In this document: piece by piece, positions 28,418-36,163 of the stretch
How the letters are laid out: each line of letters starts with the position of its first letter
How positions within the stretch are numbered: the first letter of the stretch is position 1
Origin: Caldicellulosiruptor kronotskyensis 2002
Lineage (GTDB): Bacteria > Bacillota > Thermoanaerobacteria > Caldicellulosiruptorales > Caldicellulosiruptoraceae
Assembly: GCF_000166775.1 (NCBI RefSeq)
Contig: NC_014720.1
Span: forward strand, 2,102,501 to 2,166,500
DNA length: 64,000 nt
Reading direction: 5' to 3'
Made by a program: the position numbers and the translations under genes
Notes under the pieces: generated by a model
Seen by the model: only the letters and a program-made list of their open reading frames with translations
What the model was told of the DNA's origin: nothing
Databases searched by the model: none

Positions 28418-29113
28418 TTAATTTTGAGAAATCCAATTCAATATCTTATCTTTTAGCAGATAGTATTCAGTTAATTCATTTTTGTTATATACAAAAACCT
28501 CATAATCTTTCACTTGCCCGTATTTTATTAATTTATCCCCTTCAAGATTAATCACCTTTGTAGTATTTGATTTATTAATTTCAAATTTATCAACAGCAGA
28601 ATTATGAGCAAAGACATAAATCTCTTTGCCTCTATAATATGGATTATATCTAACAAAATTTGTATACTTCCATTTCTTCAAAAAAAGAATATAATTGTGA
28701 CCTGGCTTCATAAGATTATAACCACAGTATGCAAAATAGTTGTTGTACTTACCTAAATTAAGATAACTTGGTTCAAATATGTAAATTTTTAAATTTTTTG
28801 TATCCCCTTTGTAAGCCTTGATAACATTGAAAGCTGTCAGTACTGAACCTTTTAAATAAATTCTATCGCTCAGCGCAGTACCCTTTACAATTACCTCAGA
28901 ATCTCTAATAATCTTTTCCAACGAAAAATTTTCATTATTGCACCCCTTAAAACTACCACCATTTAAAAAAATGCATTGGTCTACTATATTTTCACTTACA
29001 CTTTGTATTTCAGTATTAATAAATGATTTTTTTACTAAAAAACCTATAACTATATCTAAGGCTAAAATAATAAATATCACCACAAACCACTTTTTATTCA
29101 TCTTTGTTTTCAT
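28418..29113 (-). CDS. membrane-anchored extracellular protein, NTR/TIMP-like (putative)
   Basis: 231 residues: a signal-anchor helix (about 8-26), then an extracellular domain. FSLEKIIRDSEVIVKGTAL, LTAFNVIKAYKGDTKNLKIYIFE and MKPGHNYILFLKK fit the pattern of NTR/TIMP-like OB-fold domains found in Gram-positive surface proteins (a secreted beta barrel with late conserved Gly/Tyr); this is inference from pattern only. Cysteines (QC, GC, YC) could form disulfides. It is the last gene of the minus-strand ABC cluster; its start overlaps the ATPase stop by 20 nt. Function unknown. Confidence 0.5.
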   Translation of the reverse strand: MKTKMNKKWFVVIFIILALDIVIGFLVKKSFINTEIQSVSENIVDQCIFLNGGSFKGCNNENFSLEKIIRDSEVIVKGTALSDRIYLKGSVLTAFNVIKAYKGDTKNLKIYIFEPSYLNLGKYNNYFAYCGYNLMKPGHNYILFLKKWKYTNFVRYNPYYRGKEIYVFAHNSAVDKFEINKSNTTKVINLEGDKLIKYGQVKDYEVFVYNKNELTEYYLLKDKILNWISQN

Positions 29114-29750
29114 CCTCCGAATAGTAAACTTTCCCTGAATCTACCCTGAATTTATAATCACATAGCAAATTTATATCTTCCTTTATATGACTTGCTAATA
29201 AAATTGTTGCTCCTCTTCTCTTTTCTTCTAACAAAATCTGTCTTACAAGTTTAACACCATCTTCATCAAGAGAATTTGTTGGCTCGTCAAGAACAATCAA
29301 TTTAGGTTTTTCCATTATAGCTTGTGCAATTTTTAATCTTTGTTTCATACCAAGCGAATATTTTTTATACGGTCTTCTATCTTCTGGATCAAGCCCAACC
29401 CTTTTTATAGCACTTTTGATCTCATCATCAGTAATTAAATTTTTTATAGAAGCCAATAATTTGAGATTTTGAAAGCCTGCTAAATTTTCCCACAAATCAA
29501 CATTTTCTATAATAACCCCTAAACTCTCAGGAAAAGAAATATCTCTTCCTATTTTCTTTTCAAAAACAATAACTTCTCCAAACGTTGGTTTTATCAAACC
29601 ACATATAGCTCTAAATAACATAGTCTTGCCTGAACCATTTCTACCATAAAATCCATAAATATTTCCCTCTTCGAGTTCAAGATTAACATTATCCAAAATA
29701 ACTTTTCCTTTGATTATCTTTGTTAAATTTTTAACTTCTATTGCTTTCAT
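29094..29750 (-). CDS. ABC transporter ATP-binding protein
   Basis: 218 residues from ATG 29750 behind AAAGAGGTG. Walker A GRNGSGKT, Q-loop region GVIIENVD, signature YSLGMKQRLKIAQA, Walker B LIVLDEPTNSLDEDG and the switch ASH are all intact. The type is that of ABC-2 exporters (drug, bacteriocin or immunity transporters). It is the only ATPase for three permease-like genes upstream, so it probably drives one or more of them. Confidence 0.9.
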   Translation of the reverse strand: MKAIEVKNLTKIIKGKVILDNVNLELEEGNIYGFYGRNGSGKTMLFRAICGLIKPTFGEVIVFEKKIGRDISFPESLGVIIENVDLWENLAGFQNLKLLASIKNLITDDEIKSAIKRVGLDPEDRRPYKKYSLGMKQRLKIAQAIMEKPKLIVLDEPTNSLDEDGVKLVRQILLEEKRRGATILLASHIKEDINLLCDYKFRVDSGKVYYSEDENKDE

Positions 29751-29772
29751 ATTTAAAATCACCTCTTTCCTG

Positions 29773-30567
29773 TCAATCTCTCTCAAATATTTCGATATTT
29801 TTAACTATTTTTATTCCTATTATCACTACAATCGAAAAATAAATAGCAAGGATAAATATTGACCACAATATGTTAAAACCGTTTATTCTGTCTATACCAA
29901 AGATTCCAGTTATATCTACAATAAATCTATCACTATGCCAACTCAAAACATCTTGTAAAACAGGACTAAATTTTATTAAAAGATAATTGAAATCATTTAA
30001 AGATATAAAAGAGGGAACAAAAAATATTAGCCAAACTGTTATAGTGAGCAGAAAGGATATTCTTGAGCTTACATATAATGATAATATATTTGCAACCATA
30101 GTAAACAATATTATAGAAATAAAATTTAGTAGAACTATTACAGCACAACACAATAGAACTTTAAAAAAAGATTCTACCTTAAATTTATTTGCCAAAGCAA
30201 ATAGAGCTGTAGTTATTACAAACGTAATCAGAAATGACAGAATATATAAAGATATAAAATAAAGTTTATTAAAATACCATGAGAGCCTACTATCTTTTCT
30301 CGTAAGAATGTAAACTGCAGATCTTTTAAAATCACGAGAAAAAACATCTCCTAAGGTAGCTATAAGATATAATCTGGGCAAAGCATATATTAAGGATATA
30401 TAAAAGAAGTTACTTTACCTGGAAAAGGTAAATAATTGAAACTAAAAATCAAAAAAAATCTCAGCAGAAGTATTATTATAAAATTTCAAAGACATCAACC
30501 AATATAAATCAATTAACAAAGAGATAACTGCTGAACTGACAATACTATTTACTAGTTTTCTGATTTC
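29773..30567 (-). pseudogene. disrupted ABC-2-type permease (two in-frame stops)
   Basis: A 202-codon frame opening at TTG 30381 carries most of the gene, with about five helices. The same frame continues upstream to about 30567 with membrane-protein-like content (SSAVISLLIDLYWLMSLKF), but a TAG (30442-30444) and a TAA (30415-30417) interrupt it. Between the two stops, the +1 frame reads more like the missing part (FSFNYLPFPGKVTSF), as if one T was gained in the 8-T run (minus strand, 30451-30458) and one T lost near 30406-30412. Restored length would be about 265 residues, normal for this permease type. It may be non-functional, phase-variable, or the result of assembly errors. Confidence 0.65.
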
Positions 30568-31310
30568 TTATCACCTCTGTAGATATCTATTTTTCTCAGT
30601 GTATTTGTCATAATAATGTTCAAGAAGGTAAAAAGCAGAAAAAAATAACTAAGGTATATTCCGAACAAAAAAAGATGTTTTTTAAATGATAAATTATAGC
30701 TCATTAAAAAATTTATTAACATACCTAAGGTAATACCAGAAAAATTCACTGTTTTAAATATATATATAAAGACAAAATCTATGAAAGGCACTAATATGCC
30801 AACTATATATGCCGCAATAGCTTTTTTAATAATAGCCAATACAATAAGATATACTGTTCCATATATAACTAACAAAAGAAGTACAATAAATAGAAATTCT
30901 AAAATGAAGATAAATTCCCTATAGCTTAAAACTTTTAAATATTTCGAACTTAACATAATAGTTACTATTAAAGGTATGGTGTATATCGATAACAAATAGA
31001 TTGAGGTATCTTTTAGTAAAATTTTTATTTTTTCCTTCCACCAATCCTCAACATGAGTATATTTCAGAATAATCAGGCAATTATCCATATGTATTTGCGA
31101 ACTGACCAAAAGAAGATATATGGATACATAAAAAAACGTAATTGCGTTTGCTTTAAATATTTGACTTATAATTAAATTAACAGTCCATGTTTTATTTGCA
31201 TCCAAAAATTTTAACAATAAAATTGAAAGTACTAATTCTACAAATAAAGTTGCAAAATAAGCCATAAACTTTCTTGTTAAGTTTATATAAAAAATTTGCC
31301 TTAATTTCAT
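30552..31310 (-). CDS. ABC-2-type permease (intact)
   Basis: 252 residues with six predicted helices and a cytoplasmic loop (YTHVEDWWKEKIKILLKD). N-terminus MKLRQIFYINLTRKFMAYFATLFVE resembles DUF2705-like exporter subunits. Its ATG overlaps the previous stop (TAATG), so translation is coupled. It is the only one of the three permease genes without a defect. Substrate unknown. Confidence 0.7.
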   Translation of the reverse strand: MKLRQIFYINLTRKFMAYFATLFVELVLSILLLKFLDANKTWTVNLIISQIFKANAITFFYVSIYLLLVSSQIHMDNCLIILKYTHVEDWWKEKIKILLKDTSIYLLSIYTIPLIVTIMLSSKYLKVLSYREFIFILEFLFIVLLLLVIYGTVYLIVLAIIKKAIAAYIVGILVPFIDFVFIYIFKTVNFSGITLGMLINFLMSYNLSFKKHLFLFGIYLSYFFLLFTFLNIIMTNTLRKIDIYRGDKKSEN

Positions 31311-32144
31311 TATACTTCATCCTTACTACATCTAAGGTTTATAGTAATAGCACTTATAAACAATAGCACCATTATAAAGATTAGTAAATACTGGTATTTC
31401 GTAATTTCAGAAGAAAATGGAAGAATAATTAAATAATCAGCTATTGAAAATGTGGTTGACGAACTAATTAATTTTCCAATAAAATTTTCCAGAAGATAGA
31501 ATAAAAAAGCTAAAATAACCACCAAATATCTGTTCATTTTTCTAAAGAATGATATAGAATATGAAACCAAAGCAATGATACCAGCACAAACGCCATTTAA
31601 AAGCATGTAAAATAAATTATGTAAATAAGGATTTATCGAGTGCAATTTTGGAAGTTGTACTGTACTTAAAAATTGGTAAGCGTTATATGTCGGATGATTA
31701 AATACATTTTCTGACGGAGAATAAACTGGCAATAGACAAAAGCATAATAATTGATTAAAAAGCAAAGGTGCAAAAACTACAATAAAACCAGAGAAAAAGA
31801 CAACTATTCCCTTACAAAAAAGATACACTCTTTTATCACAACGCGTAATAATAAAATTTATAACTCCTGCTCTCTTATCCTCTAAATATGAATCTGAATA
31901 CGGTATAGTTGCAAATAACGGAATTAAGAAATAAGCAAATAGTTGCCCCCACTGTCCACGAACTTTATTGTACAACAACCACATCTGATATCTAGATGGT
32001 AGTTCAAAAAGAGGTGAATTGATTAACATTACTGAATGATAAATAAAATCGACACTTATGTAAAAAAAAAGCAATTACAATTACAATAAAAAATTCCTTT
32101 CTACTAAATAACCTCTTCAATTCATATCTTAACACATTAATCAA
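31310..32144 (-). pseudogene. ABC-2-type permease with frameshift at a 9-T run
   Basis: The main frame (254 codons from TTG 32074) has six helices and a typical YSDSYLEDKRAGVINFIITR loop. It lacks a credible start: a stop precedes the TTG and no ribosome site is seen. Upstream, TTG 32144 has GGGAGTG eight bases before it and reads MINVLRYELKRLFSRKEFF, then IVIVIAFF, a normal N-terminus. This joins the main frame exactly if one T is removed from the 9-T run (plus strand A's at 32062-32070). The joined protein is about 278 residues. Slippage could make some full-length protein. Confidence 0.68.
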
Positions 32145-32321
32145 ATTACAATCACTCCCAAACATTTGATAATGTAGGGGCTATCCAAAAAGATAATTGG
32201 ATAACCCCCTAACTCTTGACATATAACCTGAAAAATATTATTAAAAACTTCATTTCAGAAAGATAGAAAGCTTCTTAGCCTAATTATCTTTTTTAAATTT
32301 AATTCTATAACTTCATCAAAG
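32145..32321. other. short non-coding gap with hairpin
   Basis: Holds an imperfect hairpin at 32177-32208 (GGGG-C-TATCCAA / TTGGATA-A-CCCC) 33 nt ahead of the permease start. There is no T-run on the transcribed side, so it is more likely an RNA-stability or leader structure than a terminator. Confidence 0.45.
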
Positions 32322-32909
32322 TTATTGAGAAATATTTTTTTCAACTCTTGCTATACATTCTAAGAGTTCTTTTTCGTATTCTTCATACACTTTTTTGGTT
32401 TTTGAGTTTCTGAATGACTGCAAATCTTCGTTTAAGGCATTTAATAAAAATATTGTTTTTTCAATATCAGGTTTAATATAAATAATTTTTTCTTTATTTT
32501 TAGGGTCAACTATTTTTGTTTTAATTTTCTTAAGAAAATCAACAATTTTGATAATTAATTCATATCTTGAGTTAATTATTTTACCTATCTCCTCATCTTC
32601 AAATATGTTTGGCTCTTTTGCAATTAACATCGTCAATGTATTATTTAAAAAATATTCCTCAAGTCTTCCGATTAGATATGAAAAATCCATATTTTCATCT
32701 TTGACGAGATATTCCAGAATATCACTTGCATCAGAGAGTTTATGAGAATATTCGACAAAAAATATATTAATAATTTTTGCATTATAATTGACTTTAAACA
32801 CTTCTAATTTGTTTATTCTACTAAACAAAAAGCCTCCTATAATCACACTCAAAATTAAATATGCTAAAAAAATAATTACTAAAATATTGCACAAATAAGT
32901 TTTTTTCAA
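32322..32909 (-). CDS. membrane-anchored helical protein, unknown
   Basis: 195 residues: one N-terminal helix (about 8-29) as a signal-anchor, then a charged helical domain probably outside the cell (LSDASDILEYLVKDENMDFSYLIGRLEEYF, and a C-terminal VYEEYEKELLECIARVEKNI). No recognised domain. It lies 21 nt downstream of the secreted-protein gene and 177 nt ahead of the permeases, so it is likely part of the same transcript. Confidence 0.5.
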   Translation of the reverse strand: MKKTYLCNILVIIFLAYLILSVIIGGFLFSRINKLEVFKVNYNAKIINIFFVEYSHKLSDASDILEYLVKDENMDFSYLIGRLEEYFLNNTLTMLIAKEPNIFEDEEIGKIINSRYELIIKIVDFLKKIKTKIVDPKNKEKIIYIKPDIEKTIFLLNALNEDLQSFRNSKTKKVYEEYEKELLECIARVEKNISQ

Positions 32910-32930
32910 TTAAAGAATAACCCCCCTATA

Positions 32931-33799
32931 CTAGTATTTAAAAGCATTGTCAGCTGCTTTTTCCCACATCTGCTCTATTTGGTTTATTGTTACTGTATAA
33001 CCAATTGAGCCACTTACTACTCCGCTACCTCCGTAATCAATTTTGTTAGATAAACTAATTGTTGTCTGTGTAGTTGTAAAAGTATGAGTATACTTGGCAC
33101 CAACTTCATACCAATTGCTATCAACAACTTTTGGAGCAAGAACAACAGTTGCATAATAATATTTACCAACTTCTATATTTTTATCAAATACATTAAATAC
33201 CAATGTGCCTTTCAATTTGTTGGTGTTATCCCTTAAATCTACATATTTTGTTTCAGATGTACTGTAGTTTTCATAGGATAATCTGTTACTGTCCCAAAAA
33301 AGACCCAAAACATCATACGAGCCAGGGCACGTCTCTTTTTTATTAAATTTAAACATATAACTAACATAATAAAGTTGTGAACCTGCTCTTCTTGCTATGG
33401 CAATTTCATGCTCCATTTCATAAGCTTCTATTTTTTGGATAGATATGTTTTGCTCATTGTTAGCAAATTCAATGTATACCCCTATTTTTTCTAAATCATC
33501 CTTTATTTTTTGTTTATTGTCCATATGAAGTCTTATATAATTGTTAATGAAACGTACAAATTCATCCGTATCAAAAGATAGGATTTTCTCTTTGACAATG
33601 TTAAGCCTTTGACTATCTAATGTATCTATATCTGTTATTGAAAAAACATCAATCTTTTCTGTTTTATTCTGATTTTTAGTTTGGTTGTATACTTCTCCAT
33701 AACCCGTATCGGTATTAACTACATTGAATAATATAGATAATGAGCATATAATTAAAAGAAAACAAATATTTTCAAATATTTTTTTAATTTTTTTTTCAT
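32931..33799 (-). pseudogene. secreted protein with frameshift in a 9-A run after the start codon
   Basis: ATG 33799 has AGAGGAAG upstream but reaches a stop after 15 codons (MKKKLKKYLKIFVFF). If the 9-A run just after it (33788-33796 as T on plus) had one more A, it would read MKKKIKKIFENICFLLIICS, a clean signal peptide. It would then continue through NTDTGYGEVYNQTKNQNK into the 197-codon frame starting at 33524, giving about 290 residues. The mature C-terminal half looks beta-rich (YTHTFTTTQTTISLSNK, YGGSGVVSGSIGYTVT). No family recognised. Slippage on the A-run may allow expression. Confidence 0.62.
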
Positions 33800-33838
33800 A
33801 AAATGTTCTTCCTCTTTTTTGTTTTGATATTTATCTCA

Positions 33839-33867
33839 ACCTTTTTCAGCCGGCTGATAAAAGGTTA
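33839..33867. repeat. inverted repeat in the leader of the secreted-protein gene
   Basis: AACCTTTTTCAGCC / GGCTGATAAAAGGTT, nearly perfect, with a palindromic centre CAGCCGGCTG. It lies about 40 nt upstream of the ATG at 33799 and is GC-rich compared with its surroundings. A leader hairpin or protein-binding site are both possible. Confidence 0.5.
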
Positions 33868-34426
33868 GAGCTTAGATTTAAAAAATTCTAATTTTTTTAT
33901 TCTAAAGATTTTTCAAATATCACACGAGGCCTATTTAAAACTCTATCTGCATCTCATACATTTCTTAGCTCATCTATTTCCCCTACACTGCAAACAAATT
34001 GTTGATAAGCCTTCTTGAGCATAGTCTGTTATATCTTGTGCCTTACATAATAGCATCTTCTTTTTATCTTTTCAATCAACTTGATTTTTTATATATTCAT
34101 TCTTTTATTTTTTTTAAGACTATTCTATTCTTAAATTATTTCTTCTGTAAATCTCTTCTTGGAATTTTTATGTAAATCATATCTTATATATTTTCTCTTT
34201 GTCAATCCTATTTATTCTTTTTTTTTAGCCAATTTTTGGCTAAATTTTGAGCAAAAAATACATATTTCTTTAATTAACTTTAAATCTCTTCGATTTTCTC
34301 GATTTTTAAAATTAATTTAAATACTTTTACTAAAAAAATATGCTCCATTTTAATCAAAAGTTTTGTCTCTTTATTGCTTACTAAAAGTAGAGCATATCAA
34401 ACTTACCGTTTGTGGAAGTCCCTTTA
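33868..34426. other. non-coding, AT-rich stretch with promoter and palindrome
   Basis: No supported gene. It contains a minus-strand promoter (34176-34205), a palindrome TTAGCCAA-TTT-TTGGCTAA at 34227-34245 just upstream of it, and a long untranslated leader of about 370 nt before the 33799 start. A 28-codon frame inside the leader has no support. Confidence 0.5.
34176..34205 (-). promoter_or_regulatory. promoter of the island's minus-strand genes
   Basis: TTGACA (34200-34205), 18-nt spacer, TATGAT (34176-34181), with the palindrome at 34227-34245 about 20 nt upstream of the -35 box. Confidence 0.55.
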
Positions 34427-34925
34427 TTAATATTCAATATCTGAAACAACTATATCAAAAGTAGCAACCGCTTCATCTTCTGTAATGGCTTTCTCAGAAA
34501 ATACTAAAATAGGTTAAAGATAAGGTTACTTTTTAACTATTCTTGCATTTTTCCCGTATGTACAGAAAATTTTATTAATAGTTGCAAATTTAACTTTTAA
34601 TTTTGTATTATTAGTTTTTTCTTGTTTTAATTTTTTCTGAAAAAACTAATTTAATATTTTTTTTCTTAAAATCTTTACATTAAATACCATTCTACTACTT
34701 TGTCGTTTGCTATTAACACTCATTTCTGTTGTTGAAACATAATAATTAGCTTTCTCCTAACTGAAAGATAAAAATAATTATTTTTTATAGAGCAATCTAT
34801 AATTATTTGTTAGTTTATCACATTTGAAATTTTGAAAATTCAATTGTAAATGGTTTATCATTAAAACTGTATTTTATTTCCAAATTCCTGTTATAACCTA
34901 ACAGAATAATATTTTTTACACAATG
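34427..34925 (-). pseudogene. eroded gene of unknown function
   Basis: Consecutive fragments in changing frames still read as protein on the minus strand: LGYNRNLEIKYSFNDKPF, then FSKFQM; STTEMSVNSKRQSSRMVF; TKLKVKFATINKIF; KVTLSLTYFS; and a C-terminus EKAITEDEAVATFDIVVSDI before a stop at 34427-34429. At least four frameshifts separate them. The parent was probably a secreted or surface protein of about 160 residues. No family recognised. Confidence 0.5.
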
Positions 34926-35003
34926 TATTGATTTAGTTTAATATACTTAGATAGATATTTATACATTCTTACAGCGTTGTTGCTAAATTACTGGTATATG
35001 TTG

Positions 35004-35032
35004 TTGACTTCATCAATATTAGAGTATATAAT
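35004..35032 (+). promoter_or_regulatory. promoter for the 35088-36153 pair
   Basis: TTGACT (35004-35009), 17-nt spacer, perfect TATAAT (35027-35032). Confidence 0.7.
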
Positions 35033-35087
35033 AATAGCAACAAAAATTTTTTATAATAACTAAAAATAGAAAGGTGTGTGATTGCCA

Positions 35088-35528
35088 ATGTATAACAAGA
35101 AACAAGTATATCTTATTATTCTTACTTTAACTGCAATATTTTGCTTACCATTAATGACCAACATTGTCTTTGCACTATCAAATAAATTAGACACTTATCA
35201 AGGAACAGGATTTACTGATGTCGGCAAAGAATCTGTTGACAGTTTTACAATTACAAAAGGTGATTTTTATTGTTATCACAGAATAACTAAATCAACTCGA
35301 TGGAATACTGGGACATATGCTGAAATGAAATTAACTCCTCTTAAAAAAGAATGGTTGGGATACAAGGCTGTAAGTAATAAAGCTCAAACAATTCAAGTTA
35401 GTCCAAATGATACATCATATTATACACTTCCATTTACTGAGCTTTCTGACGGAACTTATAAAATATACTTCCAGTCCACTTATAAAGATAATGTAGATTT
35501 TGATGGTATTGTATATGACGATAAGTAA
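35088..35528 (+). CDS. small secreted protein, unknown
   Basis: 146 residues from ATG 35088 (a TTG at 35082 is the alternative; AAAGGTG lies upstream of both). Clear signal peptide (KKQVYLIILTLTAIFCLPLMTN...ALS), then a mature domain of about 115 residues rich in Thr, Tyr and Lys with predicted beta strands (GDFYCYHRITKSTRWNTGTYAEMKL, DGTYKIYFQSTYKDN). One cysteine in the mature part. It resembles small secreted beta-sandwich proteins in general, but I do not recognise a family. It overlaps no gene; the VanZ-like gene follows at 28 nt. Confidence 0.6.
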   Translation: MYNKKQVYLIILTLTAIFCLPLMTNIVFALSNKLDTYQGTGFTDVGKESVDSFTITKGDFYCYHRITKSTRWNTGTYAEMKLTPLKKEWLGYKAVSNKAQTIQVSPNDTSYYTLPFTELSDGTYKIYFQSTYKDNVDFDGIVYDDK

Positions 35529-35556
35529 TATTAGAAATTTTAGCAGGAGGACCATT

Positions 35557-36153
35557 ATGAAACTTAAAGAAATCTTAAAAAATGCATTTATAGTTATATG
35601 TTCTCTTGTTTTGTCAATGTTTTTATGTTATTATGTTTTAGATGATATCTGGTTACATTTCTCAATTGAAGCATTTAGCTTTATATTTTTGAGAGTTTTT
35701 GTAGCTATTTTATTGTTTTCTCTCTTGCATCTTATATTTAACGGAAAATTATATTATTTCATGTTAGATATTTTATTTACCAGTTATATTGTTTTAGTTA
35801 TTTCGCTTAGCTTTTTCCGGATAAGCAGATCAGAACATTACATCAACTTTAATTTAAATGAAATAATTAATTATAGTTTATCTCAAATAATTGAAAACTT
35901 CATTTTGTATTTGCCAGCTGGTTTTTACCTTTCTTTTAGAATAAGAAATAAACCAAAAATCACAATTTTTATTTTTTCAGTATGGATTATAGTAGTTGAA
36001 TTGTTACAGTTTTTAACAAAAAGGGGTGTATTTGATATTTTAGACATTATAATTAATTTACTTGGTTATCTTACAGGAATCTTGATATTCAACATACCCA
36101 AAATACAAAACTTTTTTAATAACAAAACAGAAAAGGGGCTTTTTAAAAATTAG
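35557..36153 (+). CDS. VanZ-like membrane protein
   Basis: 198 residues from ATG 35557 behind GCAGGAGG; the in-frame start at 35500 lies inside the upstream gene. About five helices. The C-terminal half carries the VanZ pattern: ENFILYLPAGFYLSF, then VELLQFLTKRGVFDILDIIINLLGYLTG. VanZ relatives confer low-level teicoplanin resistance or act in envelope processes; most are uncharacterised. Cotranscribed with the secreted protein, which may be its partner. Confidence 0.75.
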   Translation: MKLKEILKNAFIVICSLVLSMFLCYYVLDDIWLHFSIEAFSFIFLRVFVAILLFSLLHLIFNGKLYYFMLDILFTSYIVLVISLSFFRISRSEHYINFNLNEIINYSLSQIIENFILYLPAGFYLSFRIRNKPKITIFIFSVWIIVVELLQFLTKRGVFDILDIIINLLGYLTGILIFNIPKIQNFFNNKTEKGLFKN

Positions 36154-36163
36154 CCCCTTTTTT
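36131..36163. terminator. bidirectional terminator
   Basis: AAAAGGGGCT (36131-36140) pairs with AGCCCCTTTT (36152-36161), followed by T's. It overlaps the end of the VanZ-like gene and serves ilvB on the other strand. Confidence 0.8.

Noticed and set aside
33940-34070. 28-codon frame reading MLLCKAQDITDYAQEG on the minus strand
   Set aside because: It looks faintly like sigma-factor sequence but is short, has no ribosome site and lies in the untranslated leader.
34227-34245. Hairpin TTAGCCAA-TTT-TTGGCTAA as a terminator
   Set aside because: The T-run is on the wrong side for either strand (T's precede the stem on plus, A's follow on minus), so it is listed as a palindrome only.
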